From Granulicatella sp041433555 (GTDB lineage: Bacteria > Bacillota > Bacilli > Lactobacillales > Aerococcaceae): a stretch of DNA of 64,000 bases. The DNA lies in assembly GCF_041433555.1 (NCBI RefSeq), contig NZ_JAPWBR010000007.1:11640-75639 (forward strand), in the 5' to 3' direction. The notes beneath the pieces are model-generated. The model searched no databases, was not told the DNA's origin, and was given only the letters and a program-made list of their open reading frames with translations. This document shows positions 51,412 through 59,423 of the stretch, one piece after another (within the stretch, counting starts at the first letter, position 1; every line of letters starts with the position of its first letter). Position numbers and translations under genes: made by a program.

Positions 51412-51532
51412 TGGTGTAAAAACCAAAAAAATTCACACCTAATTGGATGTTAAGATTGGTGCTTCTTTTAGAAGAGGTCTTATCGCTGAAAATTGGGGAG
51501 GAAAATATAAACCAAATTGGAGGAAAACAAAA
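51412..51532 (+). promoter_or_regulatory. rpsB: Structured leader of rpsB (possible S2 autoregulation site)
   Basis: The leader has a 5'-terminal stem GGTGT/ACACC (51413-51439). A second hairpin has TAAGA/TCTTA outer and CTTCT/AGAAG inner helices separated by an asymmetric TTGGTG/AGG loop (51451-51482). A duplicated Shine-Dalgarno-like sequence follows, AAATTGGGGAGGAAAA at 51490-51505 and AAATTGGAGGAAAA at 51514-51527. Only the second copy is correctly spaced from the start codon. Autoregulation by S2 is known for some bacteria; its action here is inference. Confidence 0.5.
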
Positions 51533-52303
51533 ATGGCAGTTATTTCAATGAAACAATTGTTAGAAGCTGGTGTACATTTCGGTCACCAAACACGTCGCTG
51601 GAACCCTAAGATGAAGAGATACATCTTCACAGAAAGAAATGGTATCTATATCATCGACCTACAAAAAACTGTTAAATTAGTGGACGATGCATACAACTAC
51701 ATGCATGAAGTTGCTGAAAACGGTGGTATTGCATTATTCGTTGGTACTAAAAAACAAGCACAAGATGCTGTTAAAGACGAAGCAATCCGTTCAGGTCAAT
51801 ACTACGTTAACCATCGTTGGTTAGGTGGTACTTTAACTAACTGGGATACAATCCAAACACGTATCAAACGTTTGAAAAAAATCAAAGAAATGCAAGAAGA
51901 CGGCACTTTCGAAGTATTACCTAAAAAAGAAGTTGGTATTCTATTAAAAGAATTAGACAAACTTGAAAAATACTTAGGTGGTATTAAAGATATGCCACGC
52001 ATTCCTGATGTAATGTTTATCGTTGACCCTCGTAAAGAACGCATTGCAGTTCAAGAAGCTCACAAATTAAACATTCCAATCGTTGCTATGGTTGACACAA
52101 ACTGTGACCCAGATGAAATCGATGTTGTTATTCCATCAAATGATGATGCTATCCGCGCGGTTAAATTAATCGTTGCTAAAATGGCTGATGCATTCATCGA
52201 AGGTAACCAAGGTGAAGACGTAGCAGTAGACGTTGAAGACTTAGATAAAGATACTTCATTAGAAGATATCGAAAAATTAGTTGAAGGCGACAACGCTGAA
52301 TAA
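51533..52303 (+). CDS. rpsB: 30S ribosomal protein S2
   Basis: 256-residue ribosomal protein with the signature starts VISMKQLLEAGVHFGHQTRRWNPKM and RYIFTERNGIYIIDLQKT, followed by the conserved ALFVGTKKQAQDAVKDEA and the IVAMVDTNCDPDEIDVVIPSNDDA region. It ends in an acidic tail. The ATG at 51533 follows GGAGG; a longer open frame from 51443 covers the leader and is not supported. It heads rpsB-tsf and is followed by a terminator. Confidence 0.98.
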   Translation: MAVISMKQLLEAGVHFGHQTRRWNPKMKRYIFTERNGIYIIDLQKTVKLVDDAYNYMHEVAENGGIALFVGTKKQAQDAVKDEAIRSGQYYVNHRWLGGTLTNWDTIQTRIKRLKKIKEMQEDGTFEVLPKKEVGILLKELDKLEKYLGGIKDMPRIPDVMFIVDPRKERIAVQEAHKLNIPIVAMVDTNCDPDEIDVVIPSNDDAIRAVKLIVAKMADAFIEGNQGEDVAVDVEDLDKDTSLEDIEKLVEGDNAE

Positions 52304-52315
52304 TCACTAACTGTT

Positions 52316-52372
52316 AAGCTGTTTGAATCAGAAAGAGGCGAAATAGACTTTTCAATTCAAACAGCTTTTTTT
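52316..52372 (+). terminator. Terminator between rpsB and tsf
   Basis: A 13-base-pair stem (AAGCTGTTTGAAT/ATTCAAACAGCTT) holds a 26-base loop and is followed by seven T residues. It would make S2 more abundant than EF-Ts unless readthrough occurs. Confidence 0.85.
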
Positions 52373-52418
52373 AAAAAGTTTGAAAAAATTTAAAAGCAAA
52401 TTATAGGAGGAATTGAGA

Positions 52419-53300
52419 ATGGCTCAAGTTACAGCTCAATTAGTAAAACAATTACGCGACATGACTGGCGTAGGTATGATGGATGCTAAAAAAGCATTAG
52501 TTCAAGTTGAAGGAGATATCGACAAAGCGGTTGACTACTTACGTGAAGCTGGTTTAGCAAAAGCTGCTAAAAAAGCAGACCGTATCGCTGCAGAAGGTAT
52601 CACTAATGTTTTAGTTGAAGGAAACCGTGCAGTTATCTTAGAAGTAAATGCTGAAACTGACTTCGTTGCTAAAAACGATAAATTCCAAGCATTAGTTAAA
52701 GAAGTTTCTGAAGCAATCTTAAAAGCAAACCCTTCAACATTAGAAGAAGCTCTTGAAGTTGAAACTCCAAACGGTAAAATTTCTGACGTTATTGCAGAAG
52801 CAACTACAGTTATCGGTGAAAAAATCACTTTACGTCGTTTCGAAATCGTTGAAAAATCTGATGCAGATGCTTTCGGTGCATACTTACACATGGGTGGACG
52901 TATTGGTGTGTTAACTGTTGTTGAAGGTTCTACAGACGATTCTGCAGCTAAAGATGTTTCAATGCACATCGCTGCAATCAACCCTAAATATATTGACCGT
53001 TCACAAGTTTCTGAAGAAGAATTAGAACATGAAAAGAAAGTTCTTACTGAGCAAGCATTAAACGAAGGTAAACCAGCTAACATCGTAGAAAAAATGATCG
53101 CTGGACGTTTAAACAAATTCTTAGCTGAAATTAGCTTAAACGACCAACCATTCGTTAAAGATCCAGATCAAACTGTATCTAAATTCGTTGCTTCTAAAGG
53201 CGGAAAAGTTAAATTATTCCACCGTTATGAAGTTGGTGAAGGTTTAGAAAAACGTGTTGATAACTTTGTTGAAGAAGTTATGGGACAAGTTAAAAAATAA
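52419..53300 (+). CDS. tsf: Elongation factor Ts
   Basis: 293-residue guanine nucleotide exchange factor for EF-Tu. The N-terminal UBA-like domain contains LRDMTGVGMMDAKKAL, and the core has TDFVAKNDKFQAL, the second EF-Tu-binding subdomain and the C-terminal LFHRYEVGEGLEKR module. ATG at 52419 follows AGGAGG by 8 bases; an upstream TTG in frame is not needed. It lies between two internal terminators, rpsB before and pyrH after. Confidence 0.97.
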   Translation: MAQVTAQLVKQLRDMTGVGMMDAKKALVQVEGDIDKAVDYLREAGLAKAAKKADRIAAEGITNVLVEGNRAVILEVNAETDFVAKNDKFQALVKEVSEAILKANPSTLEEALEVETPNGKISDVIAEATTVIGEKITLRRFEIVEKSDADAFGAYLHMGGRIGVLTVVEGSTDDSAAKDVSMHIAAINPKYIDRSQVSEEELEHEKKVLTEQALNEGKPANIVEKMIAGRLNKFLAEISLNDQPFVKDPDQTVSKFVASKGGKVKLFHRYEVGEGLEKRVDNFVEEVMGQVKK

Positions 53301-53314
53301 TCACTGTGCATGTG

Positions 53315-53354
53315 AGGGAATATGGTAGATAGCTACCCGCTATTCCCTTTTTTT
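53315..53354 (+). terminator. Terminator between tsf and pyrH
   Basis: AGGGAATA pairs with TATTCCCT, an inner GGTA/TACC pairs within the loop, and seven T residues follow. It limits tsf readthrough into pyrH. Confidence 0.85.
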
Positions 53355-53377
53355 ATAAAGATTAAGGAGATAAAGCA

Positions 53378-54100
53378 ATGGTTGAACCAAAATACAAACG
53401 TGTTGTTTTAAAATTAAGTGGTGAGGCATTAGCAGGGCAAGCAGGCTTTGGTATTAACCCACCAACGATTAAAGAAGTTGTTAAAGAGCTAAAAGAGGTT
53501 CATGATTTAGGTGTTGAAATTGCCATTGTTGTCGGCGGTGGTAACATTTGGCGCGGAATTACTGGTGAAGAAGTTGGTATGGAACGCGCTCAAGCAGACT
53601 ATATGGGAATGTTAGCAACGGTTATGAATGCATTAGCACTTCAAGACGCTTTAGAAAACGTAGGAGTTCCAACTCGTGTTCAAACTTCTATTGATATGCG
53701 TCAAATCGCTGAACCTTATATCCGTCGTAGAGCGGTCCGTCACTTAGAAAAAGAACGTGTTGTGATCTTTGCGGGTGGTACAGGGAACCCTTACTTCTCA
53801 ACAGATACAGCCGCTGCTTTACGTGCTGCTGAAATCGAAGCAGATGCAATCTTAATGGCGAAAAACAACGTGGATGGCGTTTATAGTGCCGACCCACGTG
53901 TAGACGTTAATGCGAAGAAATATAATGAATTAACACACTTAGATGTTATCCAAAAAGGCTTAAAAGTAATGGATACGACTGCAAGCTCACTTTCTATGGA
54001 TAATGATATTCCATTAGTTGTGTTTAATTTAAACGAACCAGGTAATATTAGACGCGTTGTATTAGGGGAGAACATTGGTACAACAGTTAGGGGGAAATAG
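53378..54100 (+). CDS. pyrH: Uridylate kinase
   Basis: 240-residue amino-acid-kinase-fold enzyme phosphorylating UMP to UDP. Its motifs are VVLKLSGEALAG, the phosphate-binding VVGGGNIWRG, VIFAGGTGNPYFSTDTAAALRA and MAKNNVDGVYSADPR. It is typically GTP-activated and UTP-inhibited in bacteria. It is placed between tsf and frr as in Bacillus, with AAGGAGAT upstream and only 3 bases to frr. Confidence 0.97.
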   Translation: MVEPKYKRVVLKLSGEALAGQAGFGINPPTIKEVVKELKEVHDLGVEIAIVVGGGNIWRGITGEEVGMERAQADYMGMLATVMNALALQDALENVGVPTRVQTSIDMRQIAEPYIRRRAVRHLEKERVVIFAGGTGNPYFSTDTAAALRAAEIEADAILMAKNNVDGVYSADPRVDVNAKKYNELTHLDVIQKGLKVMDTTASSLSMDNDIPLVVFNLNEPGNIRRVVLGENIGTTVRGK

Positions 54101-54103
54101 GTA

Positions 54104-54664
54104 ATGTCAACTAGCGAAATTTTAGCTCATACTAAAGAACGTATGAAAAAATCTGAAGAGGCGCTTCAACGTGAATTAGGCTCAATCCGTGCTGGACGTG
54201 CAAACGCAAGTCTTTTAGACCGTTTAGAAGTGGAATACTACGGAGCATTAACTCCAGTAAACCAATTAGCTTCAATTACAGTTCCAGAAGCACGTATGCT
54301 TTTAATTACACCTTATGACAAATCTTCATTAAACGACATAGAACGTGCGGTTTTAATGAGCGATATCGGAATCACTCCAACAAGTGATGGTTCTGTTATT
54401 CGTTTAATTATTCCACAATTAACAGAAGAACGTCGTAAAGAATTAGCTAAACAAGTAGGTAAAGAAGCTGAGAGTGCAAAAGTAAGCGTACGTAATATTC
54501 GTCGTGATGCGATTGACCAAGCGAAAAAAGCTGAAAAAGCAAAAGAAATTACTGAAGATGAATTACACACACTTGAAAAAGACATCCAAAAAGTTACGGA
54601 TGACAGTGTTAAAAACATCGACAAATTAGCAGCAAACAAAGAAAAAGAACTTTTAGAAGTTTAA
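54104..54664 (+). CDS. frr: Ribosome recycling factor
   Basis: 186-residue factor that splits post-termination ribosomes with EF-G. The two helices around a compact beta domain are seen from ALQRELGSIRAGRANASLLDRLEVEYYGALTPVNQLASI and ITPYDKSSLNDIERAVLMSDIGITPTSDG, with a long C-terminal coiled coil to KEKELLEV. It starts 3 bases after pyrH with coupled translation. The typical next gene, uppS, is not adjacent here. Confidence 0.97.
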   Translation: MSTSEILAHTKERMKKSEEALQRELGSIRAGRANASLLDRLEVEYYGALTPVNQLASITVPEARMLLITPYDKSSLNDIERAVLMSDIGITPTSDGSVIRLIIPQLTEERRKELAKQVGKEAESAKVSVRNIRRDAIDQAKKAEKAKEITEDELHTLEKDIQKVTDDSVKNIDKLAANKEKELLEV

Positions 54665-54673
54665 TTTGAATAG

Positions 54674-54699
54674 AAAAGGGGCTCTTGCCTCTTTTTTAT
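54674..54699 (+). terminator. Intrinsic terminator after frr
   Basis: AAAAGGGGC pairs with GCCTCTTTT (one G-U pair) around TCTT, followed by a T run. Confidence 0.8.
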
Positions 54700-54717
54700 T
54701 TATTAGGGAGGAACAAA

Positions 54718-55362
54718 ATGACCCAAAAACAATGGAAAATGATTAGTACCATTATTTCAATAATAATTGTGGTTGTATTTGCTCTTTACAAGGCTTTTGG
54801 AGAGCAAAAGGCAACGAATAAATCAAATACTCATTCTTCATCGAAAACGTCTCAAAATGCTTCTAATTCCTCATTTACGGGAACGAATTTTGATTACTTT
54901 GAGAGCATGAAAAAATATCCTTTTAAATATGTATACGGAGCAGACGGAGATACATTCCACCTCAGTTATGAAGGGAAAGAATTTAAAGTGCGTCTACTCA
55001 TTGTAGATGCTCCAGAAACAGCAAAAGAGGGTAAAGAAGCTCAACCTTTTGCAGATGAAGCGAAGAAACGTACTGAAGAACTATTAACAAACGCGAAGAA
55101 AATCGAAGGAAGTTTCGATGTCGGTGATCATGCGGATAAGTATGATCGTGCATTAATGTATGTGTATGTCGATGGCAAATTACTTCAAGATATTTTAATT
55201 GAAGAGGGGCTTGCCAGAGTTGGGTATGCCTACGAACCAAACACGAGCCTGTTAAAACAATTCCAAGAAATTGAAAAGAAAGCAAAAAAACGTAAGAAAA
55301 ATATTTGGGAAAAAGACGGTTACGTGACTAACAAAGGCTTTGATACCAGCGTTTATAAGTAA
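54718..55362 (+). CDS. Membrane-anchored micrococcal-type nuclease (SNase family)
   Basis: 214-residue thermonuclease homologue. An N-terminal membrane helix (about 8-28) is followed by a Ser/Thr/Asn-rich linker and the SNase domain. The catalytic trio is recognisable: arginine in KVRLL, glutamate in VDAPETAKEG and arginine in KYDRALMYV; GADGDTFHL forms the calcium-site region. It probably degrades extracellular DNA or RNA while tethered to the membrane, or is released after cleavage. The ATG at 54718 follows AGGGAGGAA; an upstream ATG at 54685 overlaps the frr terminator. Confidence 0.88.
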   Translation: MTQKQWKMISTIISIIIVVVFALYKAFGEQKATNKSNTHSSSKTSQNASNSSFTGTNFDYFESMKKYPFKYVYGADGDTFHLSYEGKEFKVRLLIVDAPETAKEGKEAQPFADEAKKRTEELLTNAKKIEGSFDVGDHADKYDRALMYVYVDGKLLQDILIEEGLARVGYAYEPNTSLLKQFQEIEKKAKKRKKNIWEKDGYVTNKGFDTSVYK

Positions 55363-55370
55363 TCTGTCTA

Positions 55371-55428
55371 AACTATATATTGTGTTTTAAAATGAAAATG
55401 CATTTTCATAAGAACTATATATTGTATT
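55371..55428. promoter_or_regulatory. Pair of NrdR-like boxes upstream of nrdH
   Basis: Two near-identical 16-base sites, AACTATATATTGTGTT (55371-55386) and AACTATATATTGTATT (55413-55428), lie 42 bases apart, four helical turns. They match the NrdR-box pattern of a TATATA-like core with outer half sites. A perfect 18-base palindrome (ATGAAAATGCATTTTCAT, 55392-55409) sits almost exactly midway between them. Confidence 0.75.
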
Positions 55429-55450
55429 TTGATTCAAAATGATGTATGAT
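55422..55450 (+). promoter_or_regulatory. Promoter of nrdH
   Basis: TTGTAT (55422-55427) is 17 bases from TATGAT (55445-55450). The -35 overlaps the second NrdR-like box, as expected for repression. Confidence 0.65.
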
Positions 55451-55487
55451 ATCTTCTGTCAGAAAAAATAAAAAGGGGAGAAGTAAT

Positions 55488-55724
55488 ATGTCAAATCGCA
55501 ATATTATTCTTTATTCAAAACCAAATTGCATGCAATGCAATTTTACAAAACAATTTTTCGAAAATAACAACGTGGAATTCACAGTAAAAGATGTTTTCGA
55601 GTCAGAAGAAGCTTTAGCAGAAGTGAAGGAATTAGGCTTCCAATCATTACCTGTTATCGTAGCTGATGGCGTAGAACCATTCTTCGGATTCCGTCCTGAT
55701 CTTTTAGAAAAATTAGTGGGATAA
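55488..55724 (+). CDS. nrdH: Glutaredoxin-like protein NrdH
   Basis: 78-residue thioredoxin-fold electron donor for class Ib ribonucleotide reductase. The redox CMQC is C14-C17 (KPNCMQCN), and SLPVI and the C-terminal GFRPDLLEKL signature are typical of NrdH. GGGGAG upstream supports the ATG at 55488; an in-frame ATG at 55446 has none. No nrdE, nrdF or nrdI lies nearby, so nrdH is a separate unit, regulated by its own NrdR-like boxes. Confidence 0.92.
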   Translation: MSNRNIILYSKPNCMQCNFTKQFFENNNVEFTVKDVFESEEALAEVKELGFQSLPVIVADGVEPFFGFRPDLLEKLVG

Positions 55725-55745
55725 TTTTAACTATAAAAGAAAAGT

Positions 55746-55781
55746 ACACTTTTAGTAGGAAACTGCTAAAAGTGTTTTTTT
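55746..55781 (+). terminator. Intrinsic terminator after nrdH
   Basis: A 10-base-pair stem, ACACTTTTAG/CTAAAAGTGT, with a 10-base loop is followed by seven T residues. Confidence 0.88.
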
Positions 55782-55815
55782 ATTTCAATTTTTAAAGCGC
55801 TTTTTCCAGATTTCA

Positions 55816-55824
55816 TGATATACT
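55816..55824 (+). promoter_or_regulatory. Extended -10 promoter for rexB-rexA
   Basis: TGA-TATACT is 29 bases upstream of rexB. A small AAAGCGCTTT palindrome nearby (55793-55802) is too short to assign. Confidence 0.45.
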
Positions 55825-55853
55825 AAAGAAGACTTAAAAAGGAGGACGCGTCA

Positions 55854-58800
55854 ATGGGATTTAATGCTGTTATTTCAAAGAAATCCGTTAATAAATCAAA
55901 GAAGATTGCCGAACGTTTTGCGCAGTGGCTTAAACAAGATGAAGCACATCAGGTTTACTACATTGTTCCTGATCACATTAAGTTTACTGCCGAAATGGAG
56001 ATGATTCGACAAGTCGGAGAGTTATTAACGGATTCATCTTCTCGTAGCTACGCTTCAACAAGACTACAAGTATACAGTTTCAAACGTTTATTATGGTATT
56101 TACTAAGAAATGAAGCCATTACAGAAAAAACATCGATTTCAAAAGTCGGAATTACAATGCTTTTGAAATCAATTCTAGAGGAACATTCAGAGGAGCTTGT
56201 TCTCTTTAAAAATGAAGCTCGTCATAAAGGTTTTCTTGAACAATTAAGCAAGGTAATGAATGAATTTCAATCTGGAGGAATTGAAGTTGAGGATTTCTCT
56301 AGCTTTTTTGAAGCGTCCACTCCTTCAGAAAACGAGCAACGATTAAAAGAATTTGGGATTATTTATCGTTACTATATAGAAGCACTAAAAGAAGATTTCG
56401 TTCATCAAGAAGAAAGCTATGCGCAATTATGCAGCGTAATTGCTACTAAGGATTTGTCCAATACCTTTATTGCAATTGATGAAATGGTGACATTAACGAA
56501 GGCTGAAATGGAAGTGATTGAATCCTTAGTAGGAAGTGGGGCAACCGTTGAATTTCACGCAACGTTAACGACATATGGAGTCCATACCGCTAAATACGAA
56601 GCAGGGGATTCATTATTCACTTCAAACAGACTCCTCTTAGAAAGACTCTCAAGATGGGTGAATAGAGGAGAGGACTTAGCTCGCATCATCGAATGGGAAG
56701 AAAGTGATTCTCTTTTTGATGATGAATTTAAAGAGGTTGAAAAATTCTGGCTTGAAACGAATGGTGGACTTCCAAAAGTGAAGACACCAGCCAAAGATAA
56801 ACTTCCACTACAAAAAATCACTTTTACTAAGTACACAGATGAAAGAGAAGAGTATCAAGAGACATTTGCCCAAATTAAGAGAATGGTACAAGAGGGTGAA
56901 GTTCGCTATAAAGACATTCAAATTTTGGGGCGTAATTTAGAAGAGAATCATTTATTCCTGGAATCTCTTTTAAAACAATATGATATTCCTGGTTTTATCG
57001 ATTTATCCGACTCAATGGAGCATCATCCAATTATTCAAGTTCTGGATGCACTCTATAATATTTGGCAATACGATTGGCGTTATGCCGATATTATGAGTCT
57101 TCTTCGTAGCGAATATGTCTTGTGGCATAAAGGTGATGAAACGCCTCTTAAGAACCAATTACAAGCCTTTAGACAGCAATTAGATGAAACGGAAACAGTT
57201 ATTCTTGCTAATGGTTACGAAGGTTATCAATGGACGAATGGAAAACCTTGGGCCTATGTGGAAGATTCTATTGACGAAGATTCTACAGTTGAAGTGACGG
57301 ATAAAAATACGCAAATTCTTTTAAAGGCGCAAGAACTTCGAGATGAATTAACAAGCGTATTACTACCTGCATTCAAGAAACTAGAACAAGCAGCTACAAC
57401 GACTGAAGCAGTTACTGTATTGTATCAATTATTGACGACTCTAGGATTAGATAGATCGGTCATTTACTGGAGAGATATTGCTGCTGAAGAAGGAGATGTC
57501 GAAACAGCAAGACGTCAAGAACAAGTGTGGTCTGAATTTATCCGTTTATTAGATGAATATATCTATATTTTCGGATATAAATCCTTTGATTGGGAAACCT
57601 TTATGATGTTACTTCATACAGGATTTGAACAAACACACTATAATTTAGCCCCATCTACATTAGATGAATTAACGATTACAGGAATGGATTCTGTTCGTTA
57701 TTCACCTAAGAAAATTACTTTTGCAGTGGGGCTTACGCAAGGTGTAATGCCACGTAATATTGATGAAACGGGACTACTAACGGACGATGAACGTGAACTT
57801 TTTTCCAATCAACTAGATAGTGGACGTTTCCTAGCGCCTACAACAGGACAACTGCAATCCGTTGAACCATTTGTGTTCTATCAGTTACTCATGAGCGCAA
57901 CAGAGCATCTTTATCTATCTTGTGCTATTTCTAAAGATGGTAAGGAACAACTGGTTTCAAATTTTGTTCAACGATTACTAAAACATTATGAACTAGAAGA
58001 AATTGATGGATCGTTGAACCGACAAAACCGTTTAGAACAAGGGGATTTTGTAGTTCCGTTTGAACTCTTTACAACGCTTCTATTGAAGATGAGAGAGAAC
58101 AAGTTCAAAGAAATAGATGAGATTGATTTCTTATGGAAATTAATTCCGCATTTACTGAAAGCAGACGCTGCATTCAGCGCTGACTATCATGCGTTACTGG
58201 CATCTGTATTCAGATTAAATGTAGCAAGTAAATTACCACTTTCTCTTGCGCAAGAGCTTTATGGAAATCAATTGAATTTATCAACGTCTCAAATTGAAAC
58301 TTACTATAAGGATCCATTTAGTCATTTCTTACAATACGGATTAAGACTGAAAGAACGCCAAGAATTCGAGCTTTCTCCAGCCAATACAGGAGAATACTTC
58401 CATGAATTCTTCGATCAGTTTATTAAAGAATTGAATGCTCTTGGATTATCTTTAAGAGACTTAACGGTAGAGCAAAAGTTGGCTATTGAAAAAGACATCT
58501 TCAATCGAATGAAAGAGAACCCGAAATTTGCGATTTTAGGCTCTTCTAGACGTTTAAACTTCGTCCAAGGATTGTTACACCAAACTCTAATGCAAACGAC
58601 AAATGCGCTTCAAAAACAAGCCTTAGCGCTAGAGACAAAACCTTGGATGACCGAAGTGGTATTCGGGACTTCTGGAAACTATCCAATTCACATTCCAATT
58701 GGTAAAAATCAGTCTATTCATTTACGTGGGAAAATTGACCGTATCGACTTACTACAGTCAGATAACGGAATTTATAACGGGATTATTGACTATAAATCTT

Positions 58801-59423
58801 CTGAACAAAAATTCGAGATTGCAAAACTTATTGCAGGAGTTCAAATCCAACTGTTAACGTATTTGAAAGTATCTGAAGAAATTATTCGCAGTGAAACAGG
58901 TACGGTTCCAACGCCTCTAGAAGCAAGTTATATCCATGTGCATAATCCAAAATTCAGCATTAAAGAAGTGCCAACGGAAGATAAGTTTATCCAAGAATGG
59001 ACTAAAGCCTTTAAACATCGTGGTTTAGTAAACTCTGATGAGATTGCTAGACTTAATCCGGAACTTGTTGAGACAAGTAAATCAAACGTATTAAATGTCG
59101 CTTTGAAAAAAGATGGTGGTATCAGTGCTACTTATAAAAATGGCGTTTATACAACAGAAGAATTGAAGTTATTTAAAGATTTTGTATGGGAACAGATTCA
59201 AGAAGCAGGTAAAGGTATTCTATCTGGGGATATCACACTAGCTCCATATGAAGACTTTAAACAATATGCAGATTCTGTATCCGGTAAATTTAGTAGTATT
59301 GCCCAGTTCGATGCTACAAACCCAGAAAATAGATATCGTAATCTTCCTAAATTTGAAAAAGAAGAGGGGATTGCATTTATTCAAGAGGAATTACAAGAGA
59401 AGAAAGGAGAGACAGAAGAATGA
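55854..59423 (+). CDS. rexB: ATP-dependent deoxyribonuclease subunit RexB (AddB-type)
   Basis: 1189-residue subunit of the RexAB helicase-nuclease that processes double-strand breaks for recombination. The RecB-like nuclease domain has GKIDRIDLL, IIDYKSSEQKF and the downstream QLLTYL motif. In AddB of Bacillus four cysteines bind an Fe-S cluster; here the first position is D820 (YYKDPFSHF) and the C-terminal cluster region (about 1139-1153, ADSVSGKFSSIAQFD) has none, in fact no cysteine occurs in the last 500 residues. This supports RexB rather than AddB. An AAGGAGG ribosome binding site precedes it, and it overlaps rexA by 4 bases. Confidence 0.93.
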   Translation: MGFNAVISKKSVNKSKKIAERFAQWLKQDEAHQVYYIVPDHIKFTAEMEMIRQVGELLTDSSSRSYASTRLQVYSFKRLLWYLLRNEAITEKTSISKVGITMLLKSILEEHSEELVLFKNEARHKGFLEQLSKVMNEFQSGGIEVEDFSSFFEASTPSENEQRLKEFGIIYRYYIEALKEDFVHQEESYAQLCSVIATKDLSNTFIAIDEMVTLTKAEMEVIESLVGSGATVEFHATLTTYGVHTAKYEAGDSLFTSNRLLLERLSRWVNRGEDLARIIEWEESDSLFDDEFKEVEKFWLETNGGLPKVKTPAKDKLPLQKITFTKYTDEREEYQETFAQIKRMVQEGEVRYKDIQILGRNLEENHLFLESLLKQYDIPGFIDLSDSMEHHPIIQVLDALYNIWQYDWRYADIMSLLRSEYVLWHKGDETPLKNQLQAFRQQLDETETVILANGYEGYQWTNGKPWAYVEDSIDEDSTVEVTDKNTQILLKAQELRDELTSVLLPAFKKLEQAATTTEAVTVLYQLLTTLGLDRSVIYWRDIAAEEGDVETARRQEQVWSEFIRLLDEYIYIFGYKSFDWETFMMLLHTGFEQTHYNLAPSTLDELTITGMDSVRYSPKKITFAVGLTQGVMPRNIDETGLLTDDERELFSNQLDSGRFLAPTTGQLQSVEPFVFYQLLMSATEHLYLSCAISKDGKEQLVSNFVQRLLKHYELEEIDGSLNRQNRLEQGDFVVPFELFTTLLLKMRENKFKEIDEIDFLWKLIPHLLKADAAFSADYHALLASVFRLNVASKLPLSLAQELYGNQLNLSTSQIETYYKDPFSHFLQYGLRLKERQEFELSPANTGEYFHEFFDQFIKELNALGLSLRDLTVEQKLAIEKDIFNRMKENPKFAILGSSRRLNFVQGLLHQTLMQTTNALQKQALALETKPWMTEVVFGTSGNYPIHIPIGKNQSIHLRGKIDRIDLLQSDNGIYNGIIDYKSSEQKFEIAKLIAGVQIQLLTYLKVSEEIIRSETGTVPTPLEASYIHVHNPKFSIKEVPTEDKFIQEWTKAFKHRGLVNSDEIARLNPELVETSKSNVLNVALKKDGGISATYKNGVYTTEELKLFKDFVWEQIQEAGKGILSGDITLAPYEDFKQYADSVSGKFSSIAQFDATNPENRYRNLPKFEKEEGIAFIQEELQEKKGETEE

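Noticed and set aside
51443..51532. N-terminal extension of S2
   Set aside because: The open frame upstream lies in the structured leader; the canonical start AVISMKQLLEAG and GGAGG support 51533.
52535..53116. Open frame of 193 codons on the minus strand inside tsf
   Set aside because: It is a long antisense frame caused by codon bias in tsf; there is no promoter, no ribosome binding site and the composition is Ser-rich.
55793..55802. CcpA cre site before rexB
   Set aside because: Only the AAAGCGCTTT core fits; the outer TG and CA positions of the cre consensus are missing.
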